A program made the position numbers and the translations under genes. From positions 1 through 64,000 of the forward strand of contig CAJUHP010000017.1 in the NCBI GenBank assembly GCA_910586125.1: DNA of 64,000 nt, written 5' to 3'. The notes below the pieces were generated by a model. That model saw only the letters and a list, made by a program, of their open reading frames with translations. It had not been told where the DNA came from and searched no databases. Shown in pieces: positions 42,378 to 50,196 of this stretch (its first letter is position 1; each line of letters starts with the position of its first letter). This DNA is from an uncultured Lachnospiraceae bacterium. GTDB lineage: Bacteria; Bacillota; Clostridia; Lachnospirales; Lachnospiraceae.

Positions 42378-42584
42378 TTACTCTGCTTTGATGCCGTACT
42401 TACGGTTAAACTTATCAATACGGCCTCTGGCGGCAGCGGTTTTCTGCTGGCCCGTATAGAAGGGATGGCACTTGGAACATACTTCTACGTGAATCTCCTT
42501 CTTGGTGGAGCCGGTCACAAACTCGTTTCCGCAGTTGCAAACCACCTTTGCCTGATAATACTGGGGATGGATTCCGTCTTTCAT
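42378..42584 (-). CDS. rpmE: 50S ribosomal protein L31
   Basis: 68 aa from the ATG at 42584, which begins MKDGIHPQYYQAKVVCNCGN. It has the zinc-binding pairs CNCG and CSKCHPFYTG, so this is the C+ form that stores zinc, unlike the C- paralogue used in zinc starvation. It lies 96 nt downstream of rho in the usual rho-rpmE order. Confidence 0.95.
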   Translation of the reverse strand: MKDGIHPQYYQAKVVCNCGNEFVTGSTKKEIHVEVCSKCHPFYTGQQKTAAARGRIDKFNRKYGIKAE

Positions 42585-42680
42585 TTTCTTCACCTCGTCA
42601 TTCTCTTTTGGATGATACCGAACATCCTTCACAAATTGCTCATTGATTGTAGCACAGCCTCTCAAAAAAAGCAAGAGCCT

Positions 42681-44189
42681 TTACACAAATCTTGTCTTTT
42701 TTGCCATGGCGATAAAGTCCCGGTTATTTCTGGTTCGCGCAAACATATCGAGAATGCGCTCCACCGCCTCCTCGCCCTTCATCCCGTTGGTGGCGCGGCG
42801 GATATTCTCCACCGCCTCCGACTCTTCCTGGGAAAGCAGAAGATCGTCGCGGCGGGTGCCGGATTTCAGGATATCCACCGCCGGGAATATGCGTTTTTCG
42901 GACAGCTTTCTGTTTAATACCAGCTCCATGTTGCCGGTCCCCTTAAATTCTTCAAACACCACGTCGTCCATCCGGCTGCCTGTCTCCACCAGCGCTGTGG
43001 CCAGGATCGTCAGGCTGCCGCCCTCCCGCATATTGCGGGCCGCGCCGAAAAAGCGCTTGGGCATGTGCAGAGCCGCCGGGTCCAGGCCGCCGGACAAAGT
43101 CCGGCCGCTGGGCGCCACCGTCAGATTATAGGCGCGTGCTAGGCGCGTGATGCTGTCAAGAAGAATCATCACATCGTTTCCGTGCTCCACCAGCCTCTTC
43201 GCCCGCTCCAGCACCATCTCGGACACCCGCTTATGATGCTCCGGCAGTTCGTCAAAGGTGGAGTAGATCACCTCCACATTGGCCCCGGCAATGGATTCGC
43301 GGATATCGGTCACTTCCTCCGGCCGCTCGTCAATCAGCAGCACAATCAGATGTACAGAAGGGTGGTTCCCCTTGATGGACTGGGCAACCTGCTTCAAAAG
43401 CGTCGTCTTGCCGGCTTTCGGCGGCGATACGATCATACCTCTCTGTCCCTTGCCGATCGGGGACAGCAAGTCCACGATACGCATGGAAATCTTTCCGCCG
43501 GGCGTCTCCAGATGCAGGCGGGAATTAGGAAATACGGGAGTCAGATCCTCAAAATTCGGACGGCGGGAAGCCTCCGCAGGAGGCAGGCCGTTGATTTCAT
43601 TTACGAACAGAAGGGCGGCAAATTTTTCGGTCCCGGTCTTGATGCGCTTGGTGCCTCTGACCATATCGCCGGTCTTCATATTAAAGCGGCGGATCTGGGA
43701 CGGCGCCACATACACGTCATTCTCGCCGGGCAGATAGTTGGCGCAGCGGATAAAGCCAAAGCCGTCGGGCATGATTTCCAGAATCCCGTCCGCCGTCTCG
43801 CCGCTGTCCAGCGTTTCCAGACTGATGCGTTTTTCTTCGTCGGAAATACGAATCTCCGTATCGCCCTCCGGGCTTCCCGCTTCCGGACGAATTTCAGAAC
43901 GCGCATACGGCGCGGACTCCGGCCGGTTCTCTGTCCGGGCTGCCGCCCCGGGTTCCAAGCGATACGACCGTGTTCCTGACGGCCGTTCCGGCCTGGTATT
44001 CAAACGTTCCGGATGACTATGGACCGGGGAGGACGCCTCCAAAACCGCTTTACTCTCATTCTTCGGATCGGTAGCCAGCAGCGCTTCCACCACCTCCCCC
44101 TTACGCATGGCAGATACATGTTTGATCCCTCTGTCACGGGCAATATCCTTCAACGTCGTCAATGGTAAACTCTCATATTTTGCTCGCAT
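42681..44189 (-). CDS. rho: transcription termination factor Rho
   Basis: 502 aa from the ATG at 44189 with AAAGGA 6 nt upstream; the frame is open 24 codons further. A Rho_N SAP-like domain (LPLTTLKDIARDRGIKHVS) is followed by an Arg/Pro/Ser-rich insertion (about residues 50-125), the cold-shock-like RNA-binding domain (GILEIMPDGFGFIR), and a RecA-like ATPase with Walker A PPKAGKTTLLK, Walker B VMILLDSITRLARAYN and the R/Q-loop region. It acts as a hexameric RNA helicase in termination. The insertion is typical of GC-rich Firmicutes and Actinobacteria-like Rho proteins. Confidence 0.94.
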   Translation of the reverse strand: MRAKYESLPLTTLKDIARDRGIKHVSAMRKGEVVEALLATDPKNESKAVLEASSPVHSHPERLNTRPERPSGTRSYRLEPGAAARTENRPESAPYARSEIRPEAGSPEGDTEIRISDEEKRISLETLDSGETADGILEIMPDGFGFIRCANYLPGENDVYVAPSQIRRFNMKTGDMVRGTKRIKTGTEKFAALLFVNEINGLPPAEASRRPNFEDLTPVFPNSRLHLETPGGKISMRIVDLLSPIGKGQRGMIVSPPKAGKTTLLKQVAQSIKGNHPSVHLIVLLIDERPEEVTDIRESIAGANVEVIYSTFDELPEHHKRVSEMVLERAKRLVEHGNDVMILLDSITRLARAYNLTVAPSGRTLSGGLDPAALHMPKRFFGAARNMREGGSLTILATALVETGSRMDDVVFEEFKGTGNMELVLNRKLSEKRIFPAVDILKSGTRRDDLLLSQEESEAVENIRRATNGMKGEEAVERILDMFARTRNNRDFIAMAKKTRFV

Positions 44190-44448
44190 AGGTGTCCTTT
44201 CTTGTCCTCTCATGGGAATGTCAGGGGCAGATGAGCTGCCCTGCTCCCCCGCAGGGCGCATGGGGAGATTTAGATAAGAATTAAAGACGGGAAGCGGATC
44301 TACCGTTTCCTATGAGACAGTATAACACAGTTTTTTCCAAAAAGGAAGGGAAAGAAGGGGATTTTCTCACAATCCCTGGTTGAATTCCTTTCCCAAACTT
44401 GCTATGATAAAGAAAACCAAGTTTTGTCTGTGCCAAGGAGGAGCAGCC

Positions 44449-44976
44449 ATGCTGTCAGAACCGCTGACACTCTATAAACTGATGACGTTATATATGCTGA
44501 AGCAGGTGAAATTTCCCCTGTCTGGTTCCCAGTTGTCCGAATTTTTTCTGGACAAGGAATACGCCGCTTATTTTACGCTACAGCAGGTACTCAAGGAACT
44601 GAAGGACGCGCACCTGATCACGTCCCAGACCGTGCGCAACACTTCCCTTTACGAGATCACCCGAGAGGGAGAGGAGACTCTCTCCTTTTTCGGCAAAAAA
44701 ATTTCTCCTGCCATCATCGAAGATATGAACGCCTTTCTCTCCGCCAACCGGATGCGCCTGCGGGATGAGGTCGGCGTCACCGCAGAATTCTACAAATCGA
44801 CGGAGCAGGATTACATGGTTCACTGCGAGGTCCGGGAGGGCCGCTCGATTCTGCTCAATCTGCAACTGTGTGTTCCGGACAAGGAACAGGCGGAAGCGAT
44901 GTGCAACCGGTGGAACACCAGCAATCAAATCATCTATTCTTTTATTATGAGAGAACTGCTGCGGGACGACCGCTGA
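44449..44976 (+). CDS. DUF4364 winged-helix protein
   Basis: 175 aa from the ATG at 44449 with AAGGAGGAG upstream. An N-terminal winged helix reads LTLYKLMTLYMLKQVKFPLS, QLSEFFLDKEYAAYF and LYEITREGEETLSFF. The C-terminal alpha/beta half contains VHCEVREGRSILLNLQLCV. This is the DUF4364 family, common in Clostridia and of unknown role; DNA binding is inferred from the fold. It stands alone on the plus strand, divergent from rho. Confidence 0.82.
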   Translation: MLSEPLTLYKLMTLYMLKQVKFPLSGSQLSEFFLDKEYAAYFTLQQVLKELKDAHLITSQTVRNTSLYEITREGEETLSFFGKKISPAIIEDMNAFLSANRMRLRDEVGVTAEFYKSTEQDYMVHCEVREGRSILLNLQLCVPDKEQAEAMCNRWNTSNQIIYSFIMRELLRDDR

Positions 44977-44989
44977 CGACCGCCGCGCC

Positions 44990-45217
44990 TCAAAGCGGCT
45001 CGGGCCGCTTTCCATCCGGCTTATGATATTCGCTCTCCCCCTTGTGCCGCACGCCGCGGCAGTTCTTCTCCACCAAAGTCCTGGATACCATCACCGAATG
45101 CCCGCAGCCCAAACACTGCAGCCGAAAGTCCATTCCCACCCGCAGCACATCCCACTCATGGCTGCCGCAGGGATGGGCCTTTTTCATCTTGATTTTGTCC
45201 CCCACTTCAAAATACAT
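44990..45217 (-). CDS. DUF951 zinc-ribbon-like protein
   Basis: 75 aa from the ATG at 45217 with GGAGG upstream. Sequence features: VGDKIKMKKAHPCGSHEWDV, LQCLGCGHSVMV and RTLVEKNCRGVRH. Two CxxC/CG knuckles suggest metal binding. DUF951 proteins are short and widespread in Firmicutes, with no assigned function. The gene is 23 nt downstream of the sirtuin gene and probably cotranscribed with it. Confidence 0.85.
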   Translation of the reverse strand: MYFEVGDKIKMKKAHPCGSHEWDVLRVGMDFRLQCLGCGHSVMVSRTLVEKNCRGVRHKGESEYHKPDGKRPEPL

Positions 45218-45240
45218 CTCGTTTCCTCCTCTCTGCCCTG

Positions 45241-45957
45241 TTATTCGATACAGTCTGCCAGAATGGAAACCGGCGCGCTCAGACACAGATCCGCCTGGCT
45301 GTCCCGTTCGGTCGCTGTCTTATTGATCAGAACCAGCCGGTGCCCTCTGTAATAATCGATCAGCCCGGCCGCCGGATATACGGTCAGGCTGGTTCCGCCC
45401 ACAATCAATAAATCGGCCTCCTGGATAAAGGATACCGATTGTCTCAGCACCTCGGAATCCAACCCTTCCTCATACAAAACCACATCCGGTTTGATCACCC
45501 CGCCGCAACTGCACCGCGGAATTCCCTGCGCAGCAAGAATCGGTTTTAGTCCATAGGCTTTGCGGCACTGGACGCAGGTGTTGCGGTGAACCGAACCGTG
45601 AAGCTCCAGAACGGTTTTGCTGCCGGCCGCCTGATGCAGACCGTCAATATTCTGCGTGATGACAGCCCGGCATTTTCCCATCTGTTCCAGCCTAGCTAAC
45701 GCCAGATGCGCCCGGTTCGGCTTGGCGTTCTCAAAGATCATCTTATCCTTGTAAAAACGGAAAAACTCTTCGGTATGTCTCAGATAAAAGCTGTGACTCA
45801 GTATGGTCTCCGGCGGATATGAATACTTTTGCCCGTAAAGGCCGTCCGTTCCCCGAAAATCCGGAATGCCGCTCTCTGTCGATACGCCGGCTCCTCCAAA
45901 AAATACAATACGATTGCTCCCGGCGATCCACCGTCTCAGAAGATCTGTTCCTTCCAT
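45241..45957 (-). CDS. cobB: Sir2-family NAD-dependent protein deacylase
   Basis: 238 aa. NAD-binding motifs: FFGGAGVSTESGIPDFRG, TQNIDGLHQAAG with the catalytic His in LELHGSVHRN. The zinc ligands are CVQC and CSCGG. It ends with the GGTSLTVYPAAGL and LVLINK regions. It removes acyl groups from lysines with NAD. It shares a palindromic divergent control region with degV (46022-46055). Confidence 0.92.
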   Translation of the reverse strand: MEGTDLLRRWIAGSNRIVFFGGAGVSTESGIPDFRGTDGLYGQKYSYPPETILSHSFYLRHTEEFFRFYKDKMIFENAKPNRAHLALARLEQMGKCRAVITQNIDGLHQAAGSKTVLELHGSVHRNTCVQCRKAYGLKPILAAQGIPRCSCGGVIKPDVVLYEEGLDSEVLRQSVSFIQEADLLIVGGTSLTVYPAAGLIDYYRGHRLVLINKTATERDSQADLCLSAPVSILADCIE

Positions 45958-45998
45958 ATTCTATCCTCCCCTGCTTCCTCCAAAACGCTTCTGTCCTT

Positions 45999-46078
45999 AT
46001 TGTGCTGGATCTTGAAAAAGATGTCAAGAGAAATACCGCAATATTTCTCTTGACACCTTCTCTCTCCTCTCGTATAAT
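45999..46078. promoter_or_regulatory. divergent cobB/degV promoters built on a perfect 14-bp inverted repeat
   Basis: TGTCAAGAGAAATA (46022-46035) is repeated exactly in inverse orientation at 46042-46055, spacer CCGCAA. Each arm contributes a TTGACA -35: for degV at 46050-46055 with TATAAT at 46073-46078 (17 nt), and for cobB at 46027-46022 with CACAAT at 46004-45999 (17 nt). The symmetry suggests a dimeric regulator acting on both genes at once. Confidence 0.7.
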
Positions 46079-46141
46079 TACTTTGAACTTAAAAATTTTA
46101 AATTCAAAATTTCGCAGGCTCCGCCTGCCAAGGAGGATATT

Positions 46142-46996
46142 ATGATTCAGATTGTGACTGACAGCACCTGTGATTTGGACCAGGAAACCGCGAAAGCTCT
46201 GGGCATCCATATCATACCGATGACGCTCTACTTCGGCGAGCGTTCTTTTATTGACGGCGTTACCCTGGACCGGGAGACTTTTTACGACATGCTTGCCAAG
46301 ACCGACAAACTCCCCACCACCTCGCAGCTCAACCCTATGGATATTCTGGATGCGATCTCCCCCTTTTTAGAAAAGGGCGATGACGTTGTGGGGATCTTTC
46401 TCTCCTCGCGTCTCAGCGGTACGTTCCAGTCGGCCTCCATCGCCGCGGCCATGTCCGAGTCCTCCCATTTTTACCTGGTAGACTCGCTGAATGTCACCTT
46501 CGGCTTAGCCCTGCTGGTCAGAATCGCCTGCCGCCTGCGCGACGAGGGGAAAAGCGCGGCCAAAATCACAGAAACCCTGGAAGACTTAAAGGGCCGGGTC
46601 CGTCTGGTCGCTGTCGTCGATACGCTGAAATATCTGCAGATGGGCGGCCGCATCAGCGCCGCTTCCGCTGTCATGGGAAACCTGCTGGGCATCAACCCTT
46701 TAGTGGGCGTCGTGGACGGAGCTGTGGAAGCCATCGGCAAAGCGCGGGGCAGAAAATCCGCTTTCCGCCATCTCCTGACACTCTGCGGGCAGGATGCTCC
46801 GGATGTGAGATATCCGGTCTACTTTGGCCACACCCACGCGCCCGATGCCATGACAGAACTGCAAAACCTGGTGACACCCACCCTGGACAGCCCCGCAGAG
46901 ATCTTTGCCGCGGAGATCGGCTCCGTCATCGGCACGCATGTAGGGCCGGGAGCCACCGGTTTGGCTTATATCGCCAAGCCCCTTACGGTGTGCTGA
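46142..46996 (+). CDS. DegV-family fatty-acid-binding protein
   Basis: 284 aa. The family start is IQIVTDSTCDLDQETAKALG, then FYDMLAKTDKLPTTSQLNP, IFLSSRLSGTFQSA, VDSLNVTFGLALLV, and the C-terminal IGTHVGPGATGLAY. DegV/FakB proteins bind fatty acids and present them to the kinase FakA. A small hairpin GCAGGC / GCCTGC at 46109-46123 lies just before the AAGGAGG site. The 3' end overlaps the convergent hydrolase gene by 14 nt. Confidence 0.92.
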   Translation: MIQIVTDSTCDLDQETAKALGIHIIPMTLYFGERSFIDGVTLDRETFYDMLAKTDKLPTTSQLNPMDILDAISPFLEKGDDVVGIFLSSRLSGTFQSASIAAAMSESSHFYLVDSLNVTFGLALLVRIACRLRDEGKSAAKITETLEDLKGRVRLVAVVDTLKYLQMGGRISAASAVMGNLLGINPLVGVVDGAVEAIGKARGRKSAFRHLLTLCGQDAPDVRYPVYFGHTHAPDAMTELQNLVTPTLDSPAEIFAAEIGSVIGTHVGPGATGLAYIAKPLTVC

Positions 46997-47525
46997 AATA
47001 GGTATTGTCGATCCGGCAGTAATCGCTCCCCCACCGGTGGTAGCAGCCGGCCCGGAAATAAACTACATTTTCCGGGATCGCCGCCGCCGTCAGCGCTTCT
47101 CTGACCGCCTGTTTGACTTCGTTGCTGGCCTCGGCGCTCTTGATCGAAAACGGCCACGTTGAGAACTGCCCGGTCTGCCGGATGACCTCTTTTACGGTGT
47201 CCGGGTAGTTTTCATCCAGAACCCGGTTGACAATCACACAGGCGATGGCGCGCTGGCATTCATAGCTCTCGCCCCCGCCCTCGGCCATCACGCAGCGCTC
47301 CAAAAGATCCAGTTCTTCCGTATCCAGAGAAATCCGCCAGACGGGTTCTGGATTCTTCTCTGCATCCGTATCCAAATGCCATTCCACTGTATTTCCATCC
47401 AGAAGTTCCGACTCCATCTGGCTCCACTCCAGTTCCTCCTGGTAATCGGAAGCCATGGCCGGGCCTGCGATGGACAAAAGCAGCAGCAGTGATACTGGCA
47501 GAATAGACATAACGATTTTTTTCAT
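46983..47525 (-). CDS. secreted SleB/CwlJ-type cell wall hydrolase
   Basis: 180 aa. A signal peptide spans about 1-26 (ILPVSLLLLLSIAGPAMA then SDY). The C-terminal Hydrolase_2 domain has the catalytic-Glu region LLERCVMAEGGGESYECQRA, IVNRVLDENYPDTVKEVI, TGQFSTWPF and YFRAGCYHRWGSDYC. Related proteins are spore cortex-lytic or vegetative lytic transglycosylases. It is short and lacks a peptidoglycan-binding domain. An 8-bp inverted repeat GCCGGAAC / GTTCCGGC lies at 47546-47567 in its leader. Confidence 0.85.
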   Translation of the reverse strand: MKKIVMSILPVSLLLLLSIAGPAMASDYQEELEWSQMESELLDGNTVEWHLDTDAEKNPEPVWRISLDTEELDLLERCVMAEGGGESYECQRAIACVIVNRVLDENYPDTVKEVIRQTGQFSTWPFSIKSAEASNEVKQAVREALTAAAIPENVVYFRAGCYHRWGSDYCRIDNTYFSTP

Positions 47526-47661
47526 ATGCTATCTTCCTTTCTGTCGCCGGAACCGGACCGTTCCGGCATATTCTGTCACATTCCAAGTATTGACAGAGCT
47601 GATAAACGTTATACATCCAACTGCGCTCGCTTCCTGCTGTTTCAGCGGCGTTTGAAAAACA

Positions 47662-47692
47662 CAAAAAAACTCAGAAGATTTTCCTTCTGAGT
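47662..47692 (-). terminator. terminator of the tRNA operon
   Basis: ACTCAGAAG / CTTCTGAGT (47669-47677, 47684-47692) with a 6-nt loop; on the minus strand seven T follow. It begins 5 nt after tRNA-Cys. Confidence 0.85.
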
Positions 47693-47697
47693 CAAAA

Positions 47698-47768
47698 AGG
47701 CGTCAACCGGAATCGAACCGGTGATAGAGGTGTTGCAGACCTTTGCCTTACCGCTTGGCTATGACGCC
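47698..47768 (-). tRNA. tRNA-Cys (GCA)
   Basis: 71 nt. The acceptor stem is GGCGTCA / TGACGCC, the anticodon loop TCTGCAA has anticodon GCA, and the T arm is CCGGTTCGATTCCGG. The 3' CCA is not encoded: the gene ends in discriminator T followed by the terminator. Confidence 0.95.
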
Positions 47769-47821
47769 GATTTTTCTATTCTCCTGTACTGTTCTATTCT
47801 ATGCTGCCGTACGGAGATAAA

Positions 47822-47893
47822 TGACTCCACCGGGAATCGAACCCGGGTTACCGCCGTGAAAGGGCGATGTCTTGACCGCTTGACCATGGAGCC
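47822..47893 (-). tRNA. tRNA-Glu (TTC)
   Basis: 72 nt. The acceptor stem is GGCTCCA / TGGAGTC, the anticodon loop CTTTCAC has anticodon TTC, and the T arm is CCCGGGTTCGATTCCCGG. CCA is not encoded. First gene of the tRNA-Glu/tRNA-Cys transcript. Confidence 0.95.
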
Positions 47894-47932
47894 GGATTGC
47901 CGCAGACTTCCTCTGCGCTGCGAACGGTCATT

Positions 47933-47961
47933 ATTGTACCACACGATTTTACTTTTGGCAA
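47933..47961 (-). promoter_or_regulatory. promoter of the tRNA-Glu/tRNA-Cys operon
   Basis: On the minus strand TTGCCA (47961-47956) and an extended -10 TGGTACAAT (hexamer 47938-47933), spacer 17 nt, 39 nt before tRNA-Glu. Confidence 0.75.
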
Positions 47962-48016
47962 GAGGTTTTTTTACTTTTTTTCGCTCTTTTTTTATTCTCA
48001 CATAAAAAAACCAATA

Positions 48017-48042
48017 TAAACATATGGAAAAACTGCCGAAAT
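48017..48042 (+). promoter_or_regulatory. sigma-28 (SigD/FliA)-type promoter for the chemoreceptor
   Basis: TAAA at 48017-48020, a 14-nt spacer, and GCCGAAAT at 48035-48042, against the motility sigma consensus TAAA-N15-GCCGATA(A/T). A leader of about 180 nt follows with hairpin-forming sequence (GGGTATTCGTACCC) that does not fit a known riboswitch. Confidence 0.6.
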
Positions 48043-48232
48043 TGTGGTAAACTGTTATTCAGATAACTCTTTCTGGGTATTCGTACCCTCTTTTTCATGC
48101 CGCGGCAAAGAGATGCCGTTTATCTCGCTTAAAAGGAGTATGTTTTGACGGACAGCTTGTTGCTCTTAACTATTCGGAAAGAGAATATATTGTCACCCGC
48201 TTTACCATTACATTAATGAAGGAGTGAATCCA

Positions 48233-49912
48233 ATGAAAAAAGCTATGAATCAGTCCAAACTTATCTCCATTCTAAATGGAATCTCCATTCTGGCTCTCGC
48301 CATCATGCTGATTCTGTTACTTGCCTACAGCTCGATCAACTCTAAACTGGTAACGGATACAGAGAAACGATTTGCATTGACCCAGAGCGCCAACCAGTTC
48401 AAGGATGGTTCCGCCTATCTGACCAATGAAGTGCGCGCCTATGCGGCCACCGGAGATAAAACCCATTACGACAACTATTACAATGAGGTCAACAATCTGA
48501 AAAACCGGGATAAGGGCGTCGCTTCCATGCAGGCGATCGGCATTACCGCGGCGGAGCAGGACATGATCAATCAGATGTCTTCCCTCTCCAATAAGCTGGT
48601 TCCTCTGGAGGAGGAAGCCATGCGCAACGTTCAGGAGGGAAATCTTCAAGAGGCGATCGATTATGTGTACGGCTCCGATTACAGCAATTCCCTCACCAAG
48701 ATCAACTCGCTGAAAGAGCAATTCATCTCCACTTTAAACGACCGCACCGCCCAAGAAATTCAGTCCCTGAACACAGTTTCCTCCGTGATCAAATTCTTTA
48801 TGTTCCTCGCTGTTATTCTCGTCGGCGTTATGCAGGTGTTTGTCATCACCGTGATCCGCAAACGCATTTTGGTTCCTGTCATCGCGGTGCGGGATCAGAT
48901 GGGCGAGATTTCTCAAGGCAATCTGTCCGCAGAATTTCCTCTGGAACCTGACACTTCCGAGATCGGCATGCTCGTCGCCTCCATCCATGAAACCAAGCGT
49001 GAGCTGAAAAAATACATAAAAGATATCGACTTTCATCTGGCTCAGATGGCGAAAGGCAAGATGGATCTGACCATCGGCAACGACTACCGCGGCGAATTTC
49101 AGCCGATTCAAAGAGCAATGCGGCAGATTCTTGACGCTTTAAACAACGCACTTTCCCAGATCAACCAGACCGCCGGGCTGGTGTCCGTTGAATCCGAGCA
49201 GATGGCTTCCGACGCGCAGATTCTTTCCAGCGGCGTAGTACAGCAGGCATCCGCCATCGAAGAACTTTCCGCCAGCATCCAGTCTCTCTCCGGACAGGTC
49301 AAGGATACCTCGCAGGATGCGGACAACGCCAGAAAATGTTCCGTGGATCTGGCCGCGCAGCTCCAGATCTGCAATGATAAAATGCATGGCCTGACAGCCG
49401 CCATGGAGGATATCTCCAAGTCCTCCCAGGAAATCAACGGCATCATTAAAACGATCGAGGACATCTCCTTCCAGACCAATATTCTGGCTTTGAACGCTGC
49501 CGTGGAAGCCGCCAGAGCCGGCGAGACCGGCAAGGGGTTTGCCGTTGTGGCGGACGAGGTACAGAGTCTGGCAAACAAGAGCTCTCTGGCTGCCAAGGAT
49601 ATCACCAAGCTGATTGAAACGTCCATGGAACTGGTTCAGCACGGCACAGACTTGTCAAACGATACGACCAAGGCGCTCGCCGCCGGAGTCACCGGCTCTC
49701 AGACCTCTGCGAATCTGGTTCAGCGGATCGCGGATTCTGCACAGCAGCAGGCGGAGTCGTTAGACCAGCTAACCAGAGGCGTCGAACAAATTGCCAGCGT
49801 GGTTCAGACCAACGCTGCCACCTCCGAAAAATCTGCCACCTCTGCCGAAGAATTGAACACGCAGGCAGGTGAGCTGAAAGAATCCGTTCAGAGATTCCAG
49901 CTTCGCAGATAG
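48233..49912 (+). CDS. methyl-accepting chemotaxis protein
   Basis: 559 aa from the ATG at 48233; an in-frame GTG at 48224 overlaps the ribosome binding site and is rejected. TM1 at about 13-32 (ILNGISILALAIMLILLLAY), an extracytoplasmic helical sensor domain of about 150 residues, TM2 at about 187-210 (FFMFLAVILVGVMQVFVITV), a HAMP domain and a signalling domain. The hairpin tip is EDISFQTNILALNAAVEAAR then GFAVVADEVQSLANKS. It signals to CheA/CheW. A sigma-28-like promoter lies upstream and a nested-hairpin terminator downstream. Ligand unknown. Confidence 0.93.
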   Translation: MKKAMNQSKLISILNGISILALAIMLILLLAYSSINSKLVTDTEKRFALTQSANQFKDGSAYLTNEVRAYAATGDKTHYDNYYNEVNNLKNRDKGVASMQAIGITAAEQDMINQMSSLSNKLVPLEEEAMRNVQEGNLQEAIDYVYGSDYSNSLTKINSLKEQFISTLNDRTAQEIQSLNTVSSVIKFFMFLAVILVGVMQVFVITVIRKRILVPVIAVRDQMGEISQGNLSAEFPLEPDTSEIGMLVASIHETKRELKKYIKDIDFHLAQMAKGKMDLTIGNDYRGEFQPIQRAMRQILDALNNALSQINQTAGLVSVESEQMASDAQILSSGVVQQASAIEELSASIQSLSGQVKDTSQDADNARKCSVDLAAQLQICNDKMHGLTAAMEDISKSSQEINGIIKTIEDISFQTNILALNAAVEAARAGETGKGFAVVADEVQSLANKSSLAAKDITKLIETSMELVQHGTDLSNDTTKALAAGVTGSQTSANLVQRIADSAQQQAESLDQLTRGVEQIASVVQTNAATSEKSATSAEELNTQAGELKESVQRFQLRR

Positions 49913-49930
49913 ATCGGCTTTCAAACTTAG

Positions 49931-50001
49931 GGATGCTGCAAAATGCAGAGATATAACAATCATCGGTTATATTCCGCCTGCCATTTTGCAGCATCCTTTT
50001 T
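49931..50001 (+). terminator. nested-hairpin terminator after the chemoreceptor gene
   Basis: A perfect 15-bp outer stem GGATGCTGCAAAATG / CATTTTGCAGCATCC encloses a smaller TATAAC / GTTATA stem, with a T run following. The outer GCTGCAAAA sequence and the stem-in-stem layout match the repeats at 23112 and 32654, but the interior differs. Confidence 0.75.
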
Positions 50002-50102
50002 AAATCTTGCAGACCCTTTCCTCCATATTAAATAATTCTTCCATTATCCTTACGCTTTTCGCAACTTTTTTGAAAAAAAATGTGGAAATCCCCTCTGTGA
50101 TT

Positions 50103-50111
50103 TGGTACAAT
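50103..50111 (+). promoter_or_regulatory. extended -10 promoter of the EAL receptor gene
   Basis: TTGGTACAAT provides a TGn-TACAAT extended -10 about 85 nt upstream of the start; no convincing -35 is present. Confidence 0.4.
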
Positions 50112-50196
50112 AGAAAGAAATCGGATTTGCCGCAATGGTTTGGGAGGACCAGAGGCACACAGACAGGAAATACGCAGGAAGGGGATATTAATAAGT

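Noticed and set aside
48040..48232. c-di-GMP-I (GEMM) riboswitch before the chemoreceptor
   Set aside because: The conserved GACGCAAAGCC-type core and the tetraloop/receptor pattern are not present.
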